Positions 33,370 to 44,584 are shown, numbered from the stretch's first letter. The stretch is DNA of 64,000 bases from Piezodorus guildinii (GCA_023052935.1 CM041292.1:109355147-109419146); one strand, 5' to 3'. Notes: generated by a model from the sequence alone, not told the origin. Translations and numbers: made by a program.

Positions 33370-34210
33370 AACTTTCACTTACCTATATATGAAATATATA
33401 GTAAGAGAAAGTATTGCGATCGTGAACATTTTCGAATTCCTTTTTTCACCGGAAATAAACGTTTTAGGGTACTCTGAGTCCAAATGACCAAGTTAAGCAA
33501 AAATATCTGTGGGTCTGTGTCCGTGTTTGGTAAGTGTAGCGCGAAAACAAAACGTAGTACGAAACTGAAATTTCATATTTAAGGCAACTATACGCCCGAT
33601 ATATTAGAGCGTTTTAAATGCTTTTTAATCGAGATCAGCTAAAGAGGAGAGCCACTTTATTCCAAGCATTATGGACCTTGTTACGATTTTCTCAAAACGT
33701 CTCTAACGATTTTGATTAAACTCACTATATGGATGTAAAATGTTATGTTCTTTAATTTGACGTAGGTTTCATTCTGATTGAAACAGTCTGACAGGACTAA
33801 AATGCCGATATTTTAAATTGTCTTCCTTTAAAGACGTTTGTTTTTGTAGACTTCAAAATATCAAGGATATTATCTTGTTAGAATTGATGAATAACAGCTA
33901 AATATGCAAGTTAAGCGAATTTCATAAAAAAACTAAAGGAGAATAGTCCAAAAATATTTTTAAACCCAATTTTTATGTTTTTGAACACAAGAATAGTAAT
34001 AAAGATTAATAATATAGCGTTGTAAAGCTAAATATTGTAAAAGTTATTTGAAAGTAATGAGAAAACTAACTGATTGTCGAAGATAAAAAAAAAAGTGTTT
34101 ATTTAACAAAACACACGTTTCTATCGAAACATTATGTAATTACTTCTATGATTTCTTTTAGTCTCTAAGTGTATTTAAAAGTTCTTAATTTTATATTAAC
34201 AACGTAGATT
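33370..34210 (+). repeat. Interspersed repeat family A, copy with 3' end missing
   Basis: Begins ACTTTCACTTACCTATATAT and AGTAAGAGAAAGTATTGCG, contains the CAAATGACCAAGTTAAGC block and the AACTAAAGGAGAATAG block, and fades near AACAACGTAG before the usual GTAAGTGAAAG end. Confidence 0.8.
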
Positions 34211-35383
34211 TTTTTTCATTATCATTGACATACTAAATTGACCGAATAAATTATATGTTTCTATAGGGATTCCATGTTTACACTTCTTCTATAAAAGAAG
34301 GTTTATGTTCTCTATCACCAAAATATTCTGTAATTGTGTCCCGAATAAAAATTTTTTTTGGCATCTGCAAAAAATAAGCAAAATACAGATAGCTGAAAAA
34401 ATACTTTTAAAATATATTTAGCACACACAAAAAAAGTTTCTGGACTTGGCAATAGGCTTGGCTTAGAGGTCATCGAAGAAAATACTTAGTGACAAATTGG
34501 ACGGTATATTCAGAATGTTATAGTATCTGAACTTGAGGAGAAGGAAACCCGAAGCTACTATTTTAAAAAAAAAAAATAATTATTATTTATTTATTAAAAC
34601 ATTGTTCTGCTCTAAACACGTTGTTTCCTCCAATTCTCTAGTATGATTGTCGATGTAAGATATATTTACTCACTTTAAATAATTAAATAAAACATAATTT
34701 TCTGATATTCAAAAAGTTGATATTTCGAAGAGATTCAGGCTTCTGGAGAATGAGGCGTTCCAACCTAATCTTGTGTCCTTTTAATCAAAATACTAACATT
34801 TTTACTTAATTTTAAATTGAGCAGGCAAAGGAAGTAAAAAAATGCATTAAGGATGGAATAGGAGAAAATCCTGAAGAAGTGTCATATACAACCACTATAG
34901 AACAAAAAATAGTGAAAGGTCTAGATTAACATGGCTAAGTTTGCATTTTTTTTTTTTTTTTTACTATCTACACCATATGTAGAAAATTGGTAAAAAAAAA
35001 AAAAAAAAAATTTTGGATGAATGGTAATATATGATAAAATATGGGTTACAATTAATTATAAATATGGTAATTAAAAAATATCGAATAATGTTTCATTCAG
35101 ACAGCAAATCTAAAATCACGTATTTTTTTTCTTTTTCATATTTTTGGAGTATACAAAATCATATGTGAGGAAACGAATGATTATAGAAGCAACAATTAGT
35201 GTATTTCACAATTATAGAGTATTTCACAATTTGAATACTCTAACTTTTAAGCTTATCATTTAAAATCTGAGTTCTTAATATCATTTCTCGTTTTTATTCA
35301 ATAAATTCGACCTTATCTGACAATATCTAGCAGTAATAAATTTACAATTTTTTTTTATTTATTTTTTTTTTTATCAAGTTCTA
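34211..35383. other. AT-rich stretch without recognised gene
   Basis: About 1.2 kb with several long A or T runs; nothing recognised. Confidence 0.4.
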
Positions 35384-35392
35384 TTCCAAATG

Positions 35393-35840
35393 TTTTTTTT
35401 GTTTTTTTATCATCATTTATTGAAATTAAAACTGTACTTCAAAATACAACAAGTAAATAAGGTAAAAGATAAATAGCATGAAACAGATTTGAAGAAGAAC
35501 TGCCTAATAGTAACTTTTTTAAACTAGAAGGTGTCGATGCCATCTTCTTTTCAGACGCTTCGGAGGATTGTCAGGAATGGAAGAGGAAGCAAGGATTGAA
35601 ACTAGTGGGTTAGAGTGGAAGAGGAGTTAGTTTTGGAAGGAGTGTTATCTGGTTCGGGATAGATTAGCAACAAATGGAATATGTAGGTCTTTATCGATGA
35701 GTTTATTTATGAGAAAGTAAGGAGCGCTGAGGATTTTATGAAGGATTGGACATAGGAAGAATTCGAGGGTTTAGTAGAGCCCCAAAGCTCAACTCCGTAA
35801 GTCCATATAGGCCTAATGATAGGCATGTAGAGGAGTCTTT
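35393..35840 (-). mobile_element. Jockey 3' fragment with target duplications (inverted)
   Basis: The poly(T) head at 35391 onward is followed by a reverse-complement 3' UTR and C-terminus. On the minus strand it encodes, with frameshifts, the RPIWTYGVELWGST region, then SNSS, and the DNPPKRLKRRW-type end. TTCCAAATGT(T) lies at 35384-35394 and 35841-35851, so both boundaries of this 5'-truncated insertion are defined. Confidence 0.85.
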
Positions 35841-35851
35841 TTCCAAATGTT

Positions 35852-36939
35852 ATGATAGAAAATATATTCATTTATGGACATACCATATTGTGTTATTTTA
35901 TATTGCAAAATACCATATTGTGTAATAATGAATGAATTTTGGACATATTTGCAGGGCGGAGAAGTTTCCTCTATGTGTTCAAGCGAGCAAGAGTTGTTGC
36001 TCTGAGCTGGGTACGTAGAAAACTCAAGGGGGACGTTCGTTTCAATGCCCTGACAGTTGGACAAGTTGTATGTATTGGGGCTTTCAGCATTCTCAGAAGA
36101 TGATCATGTGAAAGCATCACACTGTAAAACATTTGAGGAAGTATTAATAGTTAATTTAGGACTGTTAAAGTTGTTTTTGCTAATATATGTTTCTTTTCTC
36201 TCGATTGATTTTTTCTATTGCTCCAATGTTTTATCATCCAATACTGTTTGGACATATTATAAAATGTTTTATACTATGAATAAATTATAAATGGTATTGA
36301 TTTTATAATCCATCAAAACTCATATGTGATATGTGAAAATAGGTTTAATCCCTGTTTCTTGGGATCTCACTCATTAAAGGACGAAAAAAGGATGAAATTC
36401 ATTTTCTAATAATATGAGATTTTAACTAATAGATATCAAACGGTAAATTTTCTCTCCAATGATTAATTTTATAACTTTATTTTTATTAATCTTTAAGTTA
36501 TCTTATATTGTAATTACCGTCTTTAATTATAATGTTTTATTATTTATTTTTTTACTTTAGCATGATGTTTTTAGGAGATAGGGTGCAACATACATTTTAT
36601 TTTAGGATTTATCCTATAACAAGAAAAATAAGATTGTATTCCTATAAATAGGTGTATGACGTTAAATGCTACTGTTTAAAAAGATAGTAGGGGATACAAT
36701 CTCAAAGTAAAACCTTAATTTCTTTATGAACTTCAGAATTACCTGGTTTGTTAATTCACAAAACGCTCTTCAATTTCTAATGCGTACGTGAACGCATATT
36801 AACCACAGCGTACATTATGGATACAACTTAAACAAACTAGTTCAAGATCCATGTTTTTTCTAAATATTGTATATTTTAACAGGTTTTAATTATTTTTTCG
36901 TTCTCAGCAACTTGCTTCACATTCCAAAACTGCGTACTT
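35852..36939. other. AT-rich stretch without recognised gene
   Basis: A short repeated AT segment (ACCATATTGTGT around 35881 and 35911) and no identifiable gene. Frames at 35813-36064 minus and 36057-36290 plus show no domain. Confidence 0.4.
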
Positions 36940-37245
36940 CCAAACGTCAATGTTCTTCATTCATACTATCCTCTTCCGTAAAATAGCGGTCGTGTCCTCT
37001 TGCAGGTGCTACGTGCCGTAATAACATTTTACGGGGTCTTCCTTGCAATGCTCTTCCCAGGGCAATGGAAGTTGCCAACCTTAATCAGATCGGCCACCAT
37101 CCTCAGGTCCTCTGCCTGGCAGCCTCACTGCTGCTGCGTATTTCTATTTCCTCCTGAGGTTCACTTCAATCTCAGTTTCTTCTGCTCAGTTCTTTCTGTG
37201 CCTGGGAAACTGATGTATTTTCAATATGGATGTTTCTCGTGATTT
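36940..37245. other. Unidentified GC-richer patch
   Basis: Composition rises here (for example TACGGGGTCTTCCTTGC and CCACCATCCTCAGGTCC). An 80-codon plus-strand frame (37000-37242) and broken minus-strand frames both cross it. It may be a fragment of an element or an exon; I could not identify it. CTCTTGCAGGTGCTACG at about 36998 resembles a plus-strand 3' splice site. Confidence 0.3.
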
Positions 37246-37326
37246 GAGAAAGAGTATGGCATTTCTCTTTCGATTTTATGACAATCATGACTCAGGGGTA
37301 CTCCGTACCTCCACAGAAAGAGTATG

Positions 37327-37484
37327 GTTCGTTACCAAATAGAGAGCTTATCTTGACTTATTCAAGATATTATTTCCTTATGTGACTTATTCAATAGATG
37401 TGCAATTTTTCTTAGAGATAAGTTCGTTACCAAATAGAGAGCTTATCTCTAAGAAAAATTGCACATCTATTGAATAAGTCACAT
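37327..37484. repeat. Perfect 43-bp inverted repeat overlapped by a 27-bp direct repeat
   Basis: Arm 1 is 37380-37422, starting ATGTGACTTATTCAATAG. Arm 2 is 37442-37484, its exact reverse complement. A 19-bp spacer separates them. GTTCGTTACCAAATAGAGAG and seven further bases occur at both 37327-37353 and 37422-37448. Transcribed, it would form a perfect hairpin. The combination of direct and inverted copies suggests template switching during replication or repair. Confidence 0.92.
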
Positions 37485-37504
37485 GTTACTGTCTAGTATG
37501 TACT

Positions 37505-37880
37505 TAATAGACATAGAGGGTTAAAATCTTGGAGGATAGACCAAGTGCTGGAAGACCTAGAAAACTGGAGTATCACTACAGGCGAGCAATCCTTTTTGAA
37601 ATACATGCTGATCCTCACACTACTGCAACTTCAATGGCCATCAGAATAAGTATGGACTATGGGATTCGAGTCTACCTAGAAACAATTAGAAATATTCTAA
37701 GAAGAGAATAATACAGTGGTCGAGTCACAAGAAGAAAGCCCTTTATCAGTAACATAAACCGGAAGAAGCGGGTATACGTGTATTTTGCCAGGGAGTTTTT
37801 AAATAAACCCAACATTTTCTGGAACTAAGTCTTGCGAATCCAAATTTAATATTTTTGGCCCAGATGGAAGGTCAAAAGAT
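37505..37880 (+). pseudogene. Tc1-like transposase relic
   Basis: Plus-strand frames, broken by several stops, carry Tc1-family features in order: an RPSAGRPRK linker (37535-37560); a second helix-turn-helix-like stretch with ATSMAIRISM; SGRVTRRKPFIS; KKRVYVYFAREFLN; KPNIFWN; and a degraded YFWPRWK where active copies have the FNLFGPDG region. The first uninterrupted piece is 37529-37711. The catalytic DD34E region is not intact and no terminal inverted repeats were found. It is an old dead copy. Confidence 0.65.
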
Positions 37881-37964
37881 GTAATTTTCTCTAAATTCTT
37901 TTATCCAATTAAATTTAAATTTAAAAGTCAGAAAATTAAAAAAGTTTAGACATTTAAAGAATGA

Positions 37965-38222
37965 TGTGAGGATCAAACCTGGTTCTGGGTTGAGCCGCCT
38001 CCTGATGAAGCCGATGAGCCTGGAGGCGAGGGAGTGCCTGTGATGATGATGGCGGTGGTGGTGGCCAACCTGGGCCGCGGCCTCCTGGTCCTGCTGCTGC
38101 GTCTGGGCCCCCTGCCCCTGCTGCCCCTTCCTTCTGTCTCCCCGCCCGTAGTTCTGATGGGCAACCACGCTGTACATCGCCTCGCCATCCGATGGTCAGC
38201 ACCTCTGCAAGACGGTAGCTGG
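37965..38222. other. GC- and CpG-rich island, candidate host exon (strand uncertain)
   Basis: About 250 bp of high-GC DNA with sharp borders in an AT-rich setting. Minus reading: the frame starting MYSVVAHQNYGRGD at 38177 contains a Gln-rich run and HHHRHHHHRH encoded by mixed CAC and CAT codons, then SLASRLIGFIRRRLNPEPG. TCTTGCAG precedes it and CCAG|GTTTGA ends it. Plus reading: ATG at 38043 begins a Leu/Val-rich, signal-peptide-like frame (LLVLLLRLGPLPLLPLP) that stays open to CTG|GTGAGTATG at 38218-38227, a near-ideal 5' splice site. Mixed His codons favour minus; the strong donor favours plus. No family was recognised. Position and composition would also suit a promoter-linked first exon. 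Confidence 0.4.
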
Positions 38223-38283
38223 TGAGTATGACAAGCAATTACCAAGATTAGATATTTATCAGTTTATATTTAAATAATAATAT

Positions 38284-39196
38284 CCAGGACTGCTTTACAA
38301 ACTTCGCCAATTCCTCTCCCCAACGTATTTCCTTTTAATCTGTTCCTACCTTACAGATGGAACCTTCCAAGTTCAACATAATCTCTCCTACTCATCCGTA
38401 TTCACCCAATCAGCCGGTGTACCTCAAGGTAGTATCCTGGGTCCGATCCTTTATACAGTGTATACAGCTGATATTTCCATCCAACCAAACACTACCCTTA
38501 CCACCTTCACCGATGACACATGTGTGTTATCTGTGAATAATGATCCTGTTGTTGCATCCCAAATCCTACAGAACCATCTATCAGCCATCGAAGAATGGTG
38601 TCAGAACTGGAGAATCAAAATAAATCCTAATAAATCACATCAAATAACCTTCACTCTACGAAGTAAACCTATGACTTCCTGCCCCACCGTATCCTTTAAC
38701 AACATCTTACTAACTCCTGTTGAACAGATCCGGTACTTAGGACTAAACCTAGACAAACGCCTCACATGGAACCCTCATACTAGACTGAAACGTAAGGAAA
38801 CTGCTCGTAGATACCGATTACTACAACACACCCGACAAACGCTCAAAACTTTCTATTTCCTACAAAAAACTCATTTATATAACCATTATAAGGCCTATTT
38901 GGACCTACGGCATTGATTTATGGGGGTGCACTAAACTATCAAATTCCTCTCGCATCCAATCCCTGCAATCCAAGATCATTCGAAAAATCTTTAATGCTCC
39001 ATACTTTGTTACAAATAAAATTATCCATAAAGACCTTTAGGATAGATATTTATATCCCATTAGTTGAAGACTTGGCCCGATCCAGATATACATCCTTCTA
39101 TTCCAAACTTCCTGCCCACTCAAACCCGCTTATCCGTGACCTCTCCTCAACATCTATTCCTGACAATCCACCGAGGCGACTTAAAAGAAGATGGCC
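38284..39196 (+). pseudogene. Jockey-type reverse transcriptase fragment (frameshifted)
   Basis: The frame is open from 38284 through AGVPQGSILGPILY and the catalytic-site region FTDD, where the family has FADD, so Ala is replaced by Thr. It continues through RYLGLNLDKRLTWNPHTRLK and ends out of frame at about 38916. The sequence continues in other frames as RPIWTYGIDLWG, then NAPYFVTNKIIHKDL, and finally NPPRRLKRRWPRDLLP. At least two frameshifts are present. The endonuclease and N-terminal RT parts are absent. Confidence 0.8.
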
Positions 39197-39348
39197 AAGA
39201 GATCTCTTACCATAAATTGGTCATTGGAGTTCTACCAATGGGTAGTTTATCCACAAGACAATCATGTGTCTTAATCTCAAATCTGTCCCATTCACTTGTT
39301 GTATTTAATAAATACAGTTGTAAATTTCTCTGAATAAAAAAAAAAAAT
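38284..39348 (+). mobile_element. 5'-truncated Jockey-clade copy J2
   Basis: Contains the RT palm to the C-terminus, then a 3' UTR with CTACCAATGGGTAG and a tail at about 39334-39348. A possible AAATAATAATA duplication flanks it (38272-38282 and after the tail), but the sequence is low-complexity and so unreliable. It begins about 60 bp downstream of the GC-rich island. Confidence 0.8.
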
Positions 39349-39859
39349 AAATAAAATAATAATAATAATAACCCAAGAGCATTTAGTATTTTCCTTATCC
39401 ACACAGAAACTTCGATGTCAAATACAACAGTTAACTTCAGGCTTCATCTAAATCACGTAAATTTGTATAAATAACCACTATAAAGGGTGTCTCATAAATG
39501 TCTAGCCAAATTGTAGGAGCAGATACTTGACACCATTTCTATTACAGTCGTGGGACTTTGGTTCGAAAGCAGGGGGACCATCCGAGTAGCCACGAGATCA
39601 TTTTGGGAGAATTATGGACTCGAAAAAAAAAACAGTTGCAAGACTTAGCGGAGATCATAATCTTAGACTCATTGGGAATCCTGTATCACCACATATATTG
39701 AGGCTAGTCTGGATTTTTATATGCCCATGATCGATTTCGAAATCAATAAAGTCTATGTATTTCTACTTGGCAGAATCTCCCTGTATCTTTTTTCTTTGAA
39801 ATTTTCTTCAAGACTGATCCGGTATGCTGTGCTCTCATAATTACTTAGCGAAGTTGAGC
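39349..39859. other. Unassigned stretch
   Basis: 39485-39800 is somewhat less AT-rich (GGTTCGAAAGCAGGGGGACC, GCCACGAGATC), but no domain, box pair or repeat mate was found in the window. Confidence 0.35.
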
Positions 39860-41040
39860 AGCAGATCCAAATTGGAATTTCCTCCATGCTATCGTATTAA
39901 GAAAGGGCAATTAGTGAATATCAAGGATTTTGTTGCAATAGATCAAATATTCTCACTGAGTTGACGTGTGAGAAAATGAACAAATCAAACCGGTCAATGT
40001 GGGCAATATTGATCGATTTCAGGTAATGAAGTATACAAAGGAATGGCAGAAATTGGAATCTCTCCCGAGTTAATAAGACTGGGAAAATGTTCAATGTTAG
40101 AATGGAAGTGCAAGGTAAAGTACTGCGGAAGTGTCTCAGACCCTCTTGATGTTGGGATTGGACTCAGGCAGGGAGATCCACTGGCCCCTCTCCTCTATAA
40201 CGTAGCTCTCCATGCTACCATAAATAGAGCTGAGCTAGATAGAAGGGGGAGACAATATTTAATAAAACCATCCATATTCTTGATGATGTGGCTATTTTTG
40301 AAAGATTTCTGAACTCTATTAAGGAGACCGTTAAAAATCTTGAAACTGAAGCAAGGAGGTTAGAGCTGGAAATCAATGACAAGAAAACCATGATAATGGT
40401 TTTCAGAAGGAAGAGACAAGCCCTCTCCCAAAATCATTACATAATTAGAATCCATAGCTTCGAAGTGGTTAAAAGCTTCTAGTCTTGGATCTACCATAAA
40501 TTATCAGTTGTATGAAGAGAAAGAGATAAAGAAAATAATCATGTTCGGGAACCGGGCATATTTCGACATGTAAAAAATTCTGAAGAGTAGGCTGGTCAGT
40601 AATGCCACAAAGTTTAGAATGCACAAAACGTTAATAAAACTTATTGTAACCTACTCTAGTGAAACCTGGACCATTTACAAACTGACAAGCAATTTATTAG
40701 ACCGGCTTGAGCGAAGGATACTACGGTATATCCTAGGACCGATACGTGAAGGCGCAACATGGCGGCGTAAGAAAAATATGGAGATCGATTCCATTCAACC
40801 ATCAGAATCTAGAGATTGAAATGGTTTGGCAACCTGATGATAATGGAGGAATGCAAGATGCCAAAACGATTTGACGAGTGCACACCTAATGAAAAGAGAA
40901 GCAGAAGGAGACCCAAGGGCAGCTGGAGAAACAGTGTTCTGCAGGACATACGGCAGACCAAAGTCAACACAAGGCAAGTGAGGAACAGAGAGGAAAGGAA
41001 AGAAGAGGCTGCTTTATTTGCCTGTTAAGCTGAGGAAGAA
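39860..41040 (+). pseudogene. Degenerate non-LTR reverse transcriptase, RTE-like
   Basis: Frame fragments in order are: YEVYKGMAEIGISPELIRL-like (GMAEIGISPEL at 40043 onward); VGIGLRQGDPLAPLLYN; a shifted-frame DDVAIFERFLNSIKETVKNL, in which the catalytic DD pair survives although the frame does not; LELEINDKKTMIMVF; IVTYSSETWTIYKL; LLDRLERRILRYILGP; and KMPKRFDECTPNEKRSR with GRPKGSW-like GSWRNSV. The GLRQGDPLAPLL box and the SETWT...ERRILR region are typical of RTE-like elements, different from the Jockey copies. Many stops and shifts show an old relic. No 5' endonuclease part or clear 3' end was seen. Confidence 0.65.
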
Positions 41041-41138
41041 GAAGAGGCTAGACACCAACAGGTACAAAAAAGTACTTAATGCCCATAGTCCGATTCTCAA
41101 CGGTTACGAAGGAAATTAGAGTTTTTTTGTTTTTTTCA

Positions 41139-41259
41139 TCGGTAGAAATAATCAGGGTTCGTGTCATGTTAAAATAATTTTAAATTTGCACAAACTTATG
41201 AGCAGGTCTTCAAACTTCAAATTATTTTGACATGACTGATCCCTGATTATTTCTACCGA
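41139..41259. repeat. Short foldback, ~41-bp imperfect arms
   Basis: The left arm (41139-41180) runs from TCGGTAGAAATAATCAGGG to AAAATAATTT. The right arm (41219-41259) runs from AAATTATTTTGACATGAC to CCCTGATTATTTCTACCGA. The arms differ at a few positions and flank a 38-bp loop. It may be a MITE or a chance hairpin; no flanking duplication was defined. Confidence 0.7.
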
Positions 41260-42290
41260 CGAAAAAAAATCGATACAGTATGACAATGAAAACTAGTGAA
41301 TAAAAAAAATTGTGGAAATAAAAAAATAACCAAAAAATACAATTATGCGAAGATAATATTATAAATCCAAACAATAATAGTATGATAAATACTAAGATGA
41401 TGATAAGTATTGAATTAAAAATTAGATGTATTGGGTTGTAAAATAAGTTCAAAGCGTTTTTTTTTAATATTTCAATTTAATCTTCTTTGTATTTATAAAT
41501 TTACTTGTTCAATTATATTTGCATATTCTAAAAAAGGATTATTTAAGGTGCTTTAAGCGCCAGTTCCAACTGAGATCCCTTATCTTTAAGTGGTATTACC
41601 TTAGCCCCATCACGTTTAAATTATCACCTCCTTGCATAACTTCCCCTTATATGTAAAATATTACTATTATTTATATAATATAAAGAAAATGTATGATAGT
41701 GAATCAAAAAGCGAATTTTACTGAATCATCCATTGAACTGAAAAGCAGTCATTTTAAATTTTAGTTTTATCATTATAGTCTTTGAGATCTACAAACGCTC
41801 TTGATAACTACGAATCCAACGTTTATAAGACTAAGTCATCATACTGTACATTTACTACCCAAGAAATATATGTATTAATGCTTAAAATAAATCATTCATC
41901 CACTTAAAATAAAAATAATCATAAATGTGAAATCAACATGCCAATCAGTTTAACTGATTCAAAAAGAAAGCTGAGTATTGAACAATACATTATAATAATC
42001 ATGATAGAAATGAAGTTGATGTGTGACACAGTAAAGAAGAGTTTTTTGATTAGAGAACTGTTGGGAGAAAGGATTAGAGGCGAGTAGTAGGAGAATAAAC
42101 AGCAATTAACTGAACCACCCCTTTTGGCTAACAACCCACACCTTCCTACATTAGAAGTAAAATTCTTTTATCATAATAGTCCATATCAATCTTTAATTAT
42201 GTGGTTAAACATTTATATATTCTTCTATTACAGATAAATTTTTAACTAGAATAATGTAAGAAAGGAAAGCACCGTACTAATAGATGATGT
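41260..42290. other. AT-rich stretch without recognised gene
   Basis: About 1 kb, nothing recognised. Confidence 0.4.
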
Positions 42291-42684
42291 TTCGAAGCGT
42301 AATGCACAAAGTACAAAACGACTAAGCAGTAACATTCAATAGAAAATATCATCAAATTAATAATTATATATGTAAGTTAAGGCTTTCATATATCTTTAAG
42401 AATGACATCATAAAACATAATTTGATAAGGGATTTGATAATTTAAAATATAGAAAATTATATCTCTTTAAAGTAGAAATATTGCTTTCGAAGCGTAATGC
42501 ACAAAGTACAAAACGACTTAACAGTAACATTTAATAGAAAATATCATCAAATTAATGATTATATATGTAACTTAAGGCTTTTCATATATCTTTAAGAATG
42601 ACATCATACAACATAATTTGATAAGGGATTTGATCATTTAAAATTTAGAAAATTAAATCACTTTAAAGTAGAAATATTGCTTTC
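42291..42684 (+). repeat. Tandem duplication, 195-bp unit, two copies
   Basis: TTCGAAGCGTAATGCACAAA begins both units (42291 and 42486). The units share ATCATCAAATTAAT, CATATATCTTTAAGAATGAC and ATTTGATAAGGGATTTGAT, with scattered substitutions. A simple head-to-tail duplication, apparently non-coding. Confidence 0.92.
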
Positions 42685-42965
42685 AGAAATGTATAACTCT
42701 CTAATTTTCTTCCTGAAGTTATCTGAATAATCTTTGATCTCATAATAACACAAAAACTAATTAAGTAAGTTGCAATTGTTTCCTTTAAATTATAAAGTAG
42801 AGGTAGATTTAAATCGTTAAATTCTCGTATTTTGATTCAATTAAGTTTAAAGTTCTAAAGAATAGATGATACCATTTATTTAAAAGTTTTCTTTGCCTTT
42901 AGAAATACGTTTTTGACTGGATTCCTTTTATACTTTTACTTTGCTTTGGTTTATTATTTTCAATA
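42685..42965. other. AT-rich stretch without recognised gene
   Basis: Nothing recognised. Confidence 0.4.
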
Positions 42966-43650
42966 ATGAACCTTAATAATAAAAAAAAAAAGTACCTCCC
43001 CCTTACGTTTCAAGATGCGTAGAATCAGAATAACGAATAAAAAAATCTGCCTGTTCGCCGTCCGCGGCATTTCTCAAAAACTACTGGACCACATTTTTTT
43101 AAAAATTCGCCACAAAAATATTAGTCCATGCAACGATGATCCTAACTCATAGACGTTGATATCAGCTGGTTAGTTTTGAAATGGCGGCCGATTAAAAGTG
43201 TTTTAATTCAATAACACAGTTATTTTTGAAGATAGAAAAAAATGTATCCGTGTTTTTGAATCAAACTAACAAGAATGATTATATAAAAGAGAGAAAAAAA
43301 AAATGAAAGTTTACAAATAAATACGCTCATAACTCAGTTTTTTTTTTACGATAGAAAAAAAGCATGTATAAAGTTTTAGAATCAGTAAAGCGCGATAAAC
43401 AAAAACTATATTGTCTTTAGTGTCATTTGATATAAAATTATATTTTCGACAAAATGAAAAAGAGAATCATTGAAATTGGTTAATATCTAGCTGAGATATT
43501 GCGTTTTGAAATCAGCGATGTGATATGATATTATGATGTGATAATTAGTAATTAATTGCCTATCAACAGCTATATGAACAGTTATACCCTAATATTGTTA
43601 TTTAAGAATAATAAACCACACCAATAATAATTTGTAGCGTTTTTTGTTTT
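42966..43650 (+). repeat. Interspersed repeat family C, copy 2
   Basis: Same order of landmarks as 1-540: TGAACCTTAAT, GCGTAGAATCAGAATAACGA, CGCCGTCCGCGG, AAACTACTGGACC, CCACAAAAATA, AAATGGCGGCC, GAGAATCATTGAAAT and GCGTTTTGAAATCAGCGATG. It contains about 200 bp in the middle that copy 1 lacks. Confidence 0.7.
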
Positions 43651-43734
43651 ATTAAAGTATATTTACTCAATTTTGATGTCAGTTACAGTTTAGTAGTTTT
43701 TTTAAAAGCTAATCCACGTATATTGTAAGGAAAA

Positions 43735-44342
43735 ATTTCCAAATTCCATTTTTCAACGGATATACACATTTTTAGGGTCCCCTGGGTCCAAATAACCAAG
43801 TCCCGCAAAAAGGTGTGTGTGTGTGGTAACTCCCGGGCGGAAACGGTAAGTCCTATGAAACTGAAATTTCATATTTAAGACAAATATACACCCGAGATCT
43901 AACGAAACCTTTTTCATCAAAATGAGCTTACCAGAAGAGCCACTTCACACCATGCATATTGCACCTTTTTATGATTTTCTCAAAAACGGTTGTGACGATT
44001 TTGATTAAACTCGCTCTATCGATGTAAAATTTAATGGGCTTTAATATCATGTAGTTTTCATTCTGATAAAAATGGTCTGACAGGACTTAAATGCCGATGT
44101 TTTACATATTTTTCCTGTAAAGTACCTTTAATTTCAAAGATTTTATAAAAATAAATATATTATATTTTTACCACTGATTAAAACCACATAAATATATAAG
44201 TTGAACGAATTCGATATCTAACTAAAGGAGAAAACTGAAAAAATATTTTTTTAAAGCATTTTTTTAGTTTTGTTCATAGAAAGAGTAATATACACGTATA
44301 ATATACCGTTTGAAAGCTAAAGATTTTAGAATCAATATCATA
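43735..44342 (+). repeat. Interspersed repeat family A, left part of a copy split by an LTR element
   Basis: Runs from the CAACGGATATACACATTTTTAGG region through AACTAAAGGAGAAAACTGAA to GATTTTAGAATCAATATCATA, where the 5' LTR begins. The repeat resumes after the 3' LTR at 50087 with ATAATGCACAAACTTGTAAA, exactly where other copies continue. Confidence 0.85.
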
Positions 44343-44584
44343 AGTTATAGAATGAGACTTAACTTATAAATAATATATAGTAATTATTAATAACTTCCTT
44401 TTCTATACCTGAGGGTGTCACCCATAAACCTAGAAAGGACAGACCAAGTACCGACAAAGAACACATACCTGTACTTAGGACACAGAACCCAACATCTGGA
44501 AGCACTTCCTTTATGGTGCCGCCTTCCTCATCCCCTCTACAAAACCTTGCTATATATACCTTTTGATCCTCAAAACTCATCACT
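44343..44584 (+). repeat. 5' LTR, first part (U3)
   Basis: 242 bp, matching 49680-49921 base for base by eye. It ends in the Jockey target duplication (44572-44584). Minus-strand frames of up to 100 residues over both LTRs are antisense coincidences. Confidence 0.9.
44551..44558 (+). promoter_or_regulatory. TATA box of the 5' LTR
   Basis: TATATATA lies about 25-30 bp upstream of TCATCACTC, the likely start-site region. The Jockey insertion sits at this point and separates the TATA box from the downstream R-U5 part of the LTR. Confidence 0.55.

Noticed and set aside
36057..36290. 77-codon plus-strand frame at the edge of an inverted Jockey fragment
   Set aside because: It lies just outside the fragment, has no RT motif and no recognisable domain.
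42291..42684. Possible CRISPR-like array
   Set aside because: Only two 195-bp units head to tail; no short regular repeats with spacers.
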